Part shown: in pieces, positions 9,801 to 11,387 of the stretch
How positions within the stretch are numbered: the stretch's first letter is position 1
Layout of the letters: every line of letters starts with the position of its first letter
NCBI GenBank assembly: GCA_964623085.1
Contig: CAZUTO010000040.1
Span: 1-11,387 of the forward strand
DNA length: 11,387 nucleotides
Direction of reading: 5' to 3'
DNA from: CAZUTO01 sp964623085
GTDB taxonomy: Bacteria > Pseudomonadota > Gammaproteobacteria > Pseudomonadales > GM7GCV1
Program-made: the position numbers and the translations under genes
The notes under the pieces: model-generated
What the model saw: only the letters and a program-made list of their open reading frames with translations
The model's database searches: none
What the model was told of the DNA's origin: nothing

Positions 9801-10746
9801 TCTCGGTGTTGTATGTCACTCCGGCTACGACAACCTCGAGTGTTTCGCCTTCTGCCAAGGTGACAGTACCGGTAATCTCCGGTGTGGTGCTACCTGTTGC
9901 GAGCGCATTAACAGTGGGCGCTGTCGGCGGAGTGGTATCAATGGTTACAGTGCCTGTCACCCCGATGACTGTTGAGTTGCCTTCAACATCGATGATGGTG
10001 GCAATGACTGGCCGATCGCCTTCTATCAGCGCGTCGGCAGCATCAGGAGTGAGGCTCCAATTGCCGTCTGCATCGATAGTTAGATTGCCATTGGCGACGC
10101 TGTAAGTCACTCCAGATATAACGACGCTTAGTGTTTCGCCTGGCTCCAAGATAACGGTTCCGGTGACTTCCGGTGTAGTGCTGTTTGTTGCCTCAGAATT
10201 GACAGTTAGTCGTTCGATTTCGGCTGAATCGCCGCCACCGCCGCCGCCGCCGCCAGCTAAAGCGGCACCGACCACAACAACGCCTAAGCCAGCGCCAAGA
10301 TGAGCGGGACTGATATCAGGAAGGGCTAAGTCTCCAAAGACTGCACCTGCGCCCGAGCTCGAGCTGCCCGAGGAGAAGACGAGTTCAGAAATTGATGCGG
10401 AGGGCCTTGCATAGGTAGAAAACGACGGATTGATAAGGCCTAGTTCATCTACTGATGACACATCCGCAGACGAAATTACATCGCCTTCACTGAGAAACAG
10501 CTGATTTTTTCTGCCGTCGGCATGCTCTTCAAAGAAATCTTCGAGTATGACCGTTTCGCCGTTTTTTAACGCGAGAACGAGGTGGTTTTCTGAGCGAGAA
10601 AAGACGTCAATATCATCAGGGCTCAGATTTAGCGCTACGTTAGCCGCTTGCATTTCTGCGAGCTTGATTTGCGATGCGTTAATATCGAGGGCTTCAACGT
10701 CGCCCGGAGCTCTTTCTTGTAACAGGATTTTTGCGCTAACTTCCAA
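6840..10746 (-). CDS. BapA-like Ig-repeat surface adhesin, type I secretion type (interrupted by assembly gap)
   Basis: Probably a secreted or surface-retained biofilm adhesin. Residues 1-90 resemble the BapA prefix domain (VFSRSENHLVLALKNGETV, then NQLFLSEGD). A hydrophobic Gly-rich linker with eight glycines follows (149-172). Eight Ig-like repeats of about 95 residues plus a divergent ninth cover about 177-1034. A calcium-binding DTDGDG...DIDDDGDG segment is at 1035-1059, then a domain I cannot name up to the gap. After the gap come 80 residues with DVNDLLDLSDSSNQLLVLGD, as in C-termini of large type I-secreted adhesins. No Sec signal peptide is seen, which fits type I secretion, but no transporter genes lie nearby. 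The start is TTG at 10746: an in-frame TGA lies 18 bases upstream, AGGTAGGA precedes it closely, and the first ATG (residue 32) would remove part of the N-terminal module. The two sides of the 100-N gap are out of register by one base; the true gap must be a multiple of three if the gene is intact. Frameshift cannot be excluded. Confidence 0.88.
7082..7181. other. Assembly gap (100 Ns) inside the adhesin gene
   Basis: Exactly 100 undetermined bases, typical of a placeholder of unknown true length. It falls between the post-calcium-segment domain and the C-terminal tail of the adhesin. Just beyond it on the C-terminal side is sequence nearly identical to the second adhesin's 3' end, a likely reason for the break. 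Confidence 0.97.
7570..7644 (-). other. Calcium-binding DxDxDG-type segment in the adhesin
   Basis: Residues 1035-1059 read DTDGDGVANTVDIDDDGDG followed by ILDENE. The spacing of Asp and Gly is that of thrombospondin type 3-like or EF-hand-like calcium loops. Such segments in secreted adhesins are thought to stiffen the protein in calcium-rich medium; that role is inferred here. Confidence 0.75.
7645..10218 (-). repeat. Tandem Ig-like repeat array (about 285-300 bp units)
   Basis: Eight full units and one divergent unit follow one another within the adhesin. Spacing between the conserved P-VxxLxT boundary codons is 284-286 bases in the first part and about 288-295 later, judged from marks at 9905, 9622, 9337, 9051, 8468 and 8173. 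Units 1-4 share GVTYSVANGNLTINADGSWS-like cores; units 5-8 share GTAEPGSTVTV and TYSVNTGTATPS-like cores. These match bacterial Ig-like repeats of the Big_13/Big_3_4 kind. Confidence 0.9.
10231..10254 (-). repeat. GGC-type trinucleotide tract encoding eight glycines
   Basis: Eight triplets (GCC seven times and ACC once on the plus strand) encode Gly 165-172, the hinge between the hydrophobic linker and the first Ig-like repeat. Slippage here would change the glycine count without shifting the frame. Confidence 0.85.
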
Positions 10747-10801
10747 TTTTCCTACCTCTGCTCAGCTATTTGGCCTTATCTGTGGTGATGAGAGCCGATT
10801 A

Positions 10802-10818
10802 ATTGCAATATTTGCAAT
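10802..10818. promoter_or_regulatory. Perfect inverted repeat upstream of the adhesin start, possible operator
   Basis: ATTGCAA-TAT-TTGCAAT: two 7-bp arms in perfect inverted symmetry around 3 bases, 55 bases upstream of the adhesin TTG start. The size and symmetry suit a dimeric regulator. On RNA the AT-rich stem would be weak, so a DNA-level role is more likely. The regulator is unknown. Confidence 0.45.
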
Positions 10819-10844
10819 AAATGTGAAGTGTGTCGTAGAAAAAG

Positions 10845-10850
10845 ATTATA
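10845..10850 (-). promoter_or_regulatory. -10-like element for the adhesin gene
   Basis: TATAAT reads perfectly on the minus strand, about 100 bases before the adhesin start, which would place the palindrome at 10802-10818 just after the transcription start. No good -35 hexamer lies at 16-18 bases, so if real the promoter may need an activator or another sigma factor. Confidence 0.3.
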
Positions 10851-11062
10851 TATGCTGGTACGAAAAGTGCTCGTTGAATTGATAAATATTTACATTTTGT
10901 ATGGTTTAACTGTACGTTCAGGGCATGTTTGATTCTTAATATGTCGAATCCATCACAAAAAATGACATGTGGTAACTGGTATAGAGATCAGAACTAGTTT
11001 AGGGCTGCGGCGCAGCTATAAACACAGTGGTTCTAGAGAAATAGTTGAAGTGAGTTGAAAAC

Positions 11063-11101
11063 AAAGGCACGCAGCCCTTAAAAGACATGCGTGCCTTTTT
11101 T
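11063..11101 (-). terminator. Intrinsic terminator after the second adhesin
   Basis: AAAGGCACGCA (11063-11073) pairs perfectly with TGCGTGCCTTT (11088-11098) around a 14-nt loop. On the minus strand the GC stem is followed by TTTGTTTT, fitting termination of the adhesin that ends at 11192, about 95 bases away. On the plus strand it is followed by six Ts, so it could also end a plus-strand transcript. Confidence 0.8.
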
Positions 11102-11131
11102 GATTTGCTAGCCAGTAGACTGTCTTGGCTT

Positions 11132-11162
11132 ATCAGTTAGCAGGCTGCATTAGCCTGCTGAT
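11132..11162 (-). other. Stem-loop just after the second adhesin's stop
   Basis: ATCAG (11132-11136) and CAGGCT (11141-11146) pair with AGCCTG (11152-11157) and CTGAT (11158-11162), giving 11 bp with a 4-nt bulge and a 5-nt loop, 29 bases after the stop codon. It resembles the longer stem-loop at 6747-6792 in position and in the GCAGGC/GCCTGC core, so both adhesin 3' ends seem to share it. No U-tract follows. Confidence 0.5.
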
Positions 11163-11191
11163 GAATAGGCCATTGGTAAAACGGCTGTTAT

Positions 11192-11387
11192 TTAGATTAC
11201 AACGTTGAGATCTTGTTCTGCGAGAAGCACAACATCCCCTGATGAGTGAACATCAAAGGCCGTACCGTTGATGGCCTGAGTCGGGCTGCTATTGGTGAAT
11301 TCATCAGTGACGTTGACTGTGTCGCCGTTGTCACCCAATACGAGTAACTGATTTGCCGAACCTGACAAATCGAGCAGGTCGTTAACA
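11192..11387 (-). CDS. Second BapA-like adhesin, C-terminal end only (5' part beyond the window)
   Basis: On the minus strand the frame is open from the window edge to the TAA at 11192-11194, giving 65 codons: VNDLLDLSGSANQLLVLGD, then a tail with FTNSSPTQAINGTAFDVHSS and LLAEQDLNVVI. It aligns directly with the C-terminus of the intact adhesin at 6840-7081 (VNDLLDLSDSSNQLLVLGD, FTNTGASQTTNEANFDVDSS). The DNA of 11331-11386 differs from 6976-7031 at only about 5 of 56 positions. It should therefore be the end of another type I-secreted adhesin in the same orientation. Its tail fits the usual pattern of such C-termini (W/F...G..F.V.......LL......V.I) slightly better than that of the first adhesin. 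Repeats and length are unknown because the rest lies outside the window. Its own terminator follows at 11063-11101, so the two adhesins are probably transcribed separately. Confidence 0.85.
   Translation of the reverse strand, partial: VNDLLDLSGSANQLLVLGDNGDTVNVTDEFTNSSPTQAINGTAFDVHSSGDVVLLAEQDLNVVI

Larger units (their letters stand above)
10747..11191. other. Intergenic region between the two adhesins, no gene seen
   Basis: This 445-base stretch is the upstream region of the intact adhesin and the downstream region of the second one. It holds, from left to right, a ribosome-binding site, a palindrome, a -10-like element, a short GC palindrome (GCTGCG-G-CGCAGC, 11004-11016), a strong terminator and a stem-loop. 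No credible reading frame was found; the plus-strand frame crossing its left end overlaps the adhesin start antisense and looks accidental. Confidence 0.7.

Noticed and set aside
7427..10105. Several plus-strand open frames of 60-170 codons opposite the adhesin
   Set aside because: They are rich in Ser, Val and Thr, follow the repeat pattern of the minus-strand gene and lack ribosome-binding sites; they are reverse-complement shadows of Ig-repeat codons.
7645..10218. Regular repeats as a CRISPR array
   Set aside because: The period is about 290 bases, the repeats are diverged and fully coding, and there are no short identical repeats with unique spacers.
10231..10254. Trinucleotide tract as a phase-variation switch
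   Set aside because: Gain or loss of GCC units keeps the frame, so it cannot switch the gene off; it can only change hinge length.
10547..10882. Plus-strand open frame overlapping the adhesin start
   Set aside because: It is antisense to the conserved N-terminal module, ends in AT-rich intergenic sequence and resembles no family I know.
10870..10905. TTGAAT and TTGTAT spaced 17 bases as a plus-strand promoter
   Set aside because: The -10 match is only 3 of 6 and the region is AT-rich, so such pairs are expected by chance.

Overview
The window looks like a chromosomal or accessory region of a Gram-negative bacterium, most likely a gammaproteobacterium. The support is an outer-membrane beta-barrel protein carrying OmpA-like domains, an MscS-family channel, and BapA-type adhesins that carry no Sec signal peptide and have type I secretion-style C-termini. 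Species cannot be named from the sequence. A run of exactly 100 Ns (7082-7181) marks this as draft or metagenome assembly.

Layout: (1) 1-4494, plus strand: the 3' part of a very large gene for a cell-envelope protein (SdrD_B/Cna-B-like domain, two OmpA-like domains, a beta-rich middle, a C-terminal outer-membrane barrel). Its start lies before the window. (2) 4528-4556: a strong hairpin terminator between two convergent genes, usable in both directions. (3) 4580-5899, minus: a complete MscS-family mechanosensitive channel. (4) 6137-6577, minus: the C-terminal half of a TIGR03032-family protein, apparently a broken gene, abutting (5) 6582-6695, a remnant of a BapA-like adhesin gene (hydrophobic/Ala-rich linker plus the first residues of an Ig-like repeat). 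(6) 6840-10746, minus: a BapA-like Ig-repeat adhesin, about 1,270 residues visible, broken only by the assembly gap. (7) 10747-11191: an intergenic stretch with a possible operator palindrome, a -10-like element and a strong terminator. (8) 11192-end, minus: the C-terminus of a second adhesin, paralogous to the first, running off the window.

The right half is best read as a tandem adhesin locus that has undergone duplication and deletion. Two paralogous adhesins lie head to tail, each with a stem-loop just after its stop codon, and a third copy has been reduced to about 38 codons and joined to a truncated neighbour. The intact adhesin has the usual layout: BapA-prefix-like N-terminus, Gly/hydrophobic linker, eight to nine Ig-like repeats of about 95 residues in two sequence classes, a calcium-binding DxDxDG-type segment, and a C-terminal secretion-type tail. 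No type I transporter genes lie in the window. The left barrel/OmpA protein also acts at the cell envelope, but nothing here shows that it works with the adhesins. I see no tRNA, rRNA, CRISPR array, transposase or integrase.
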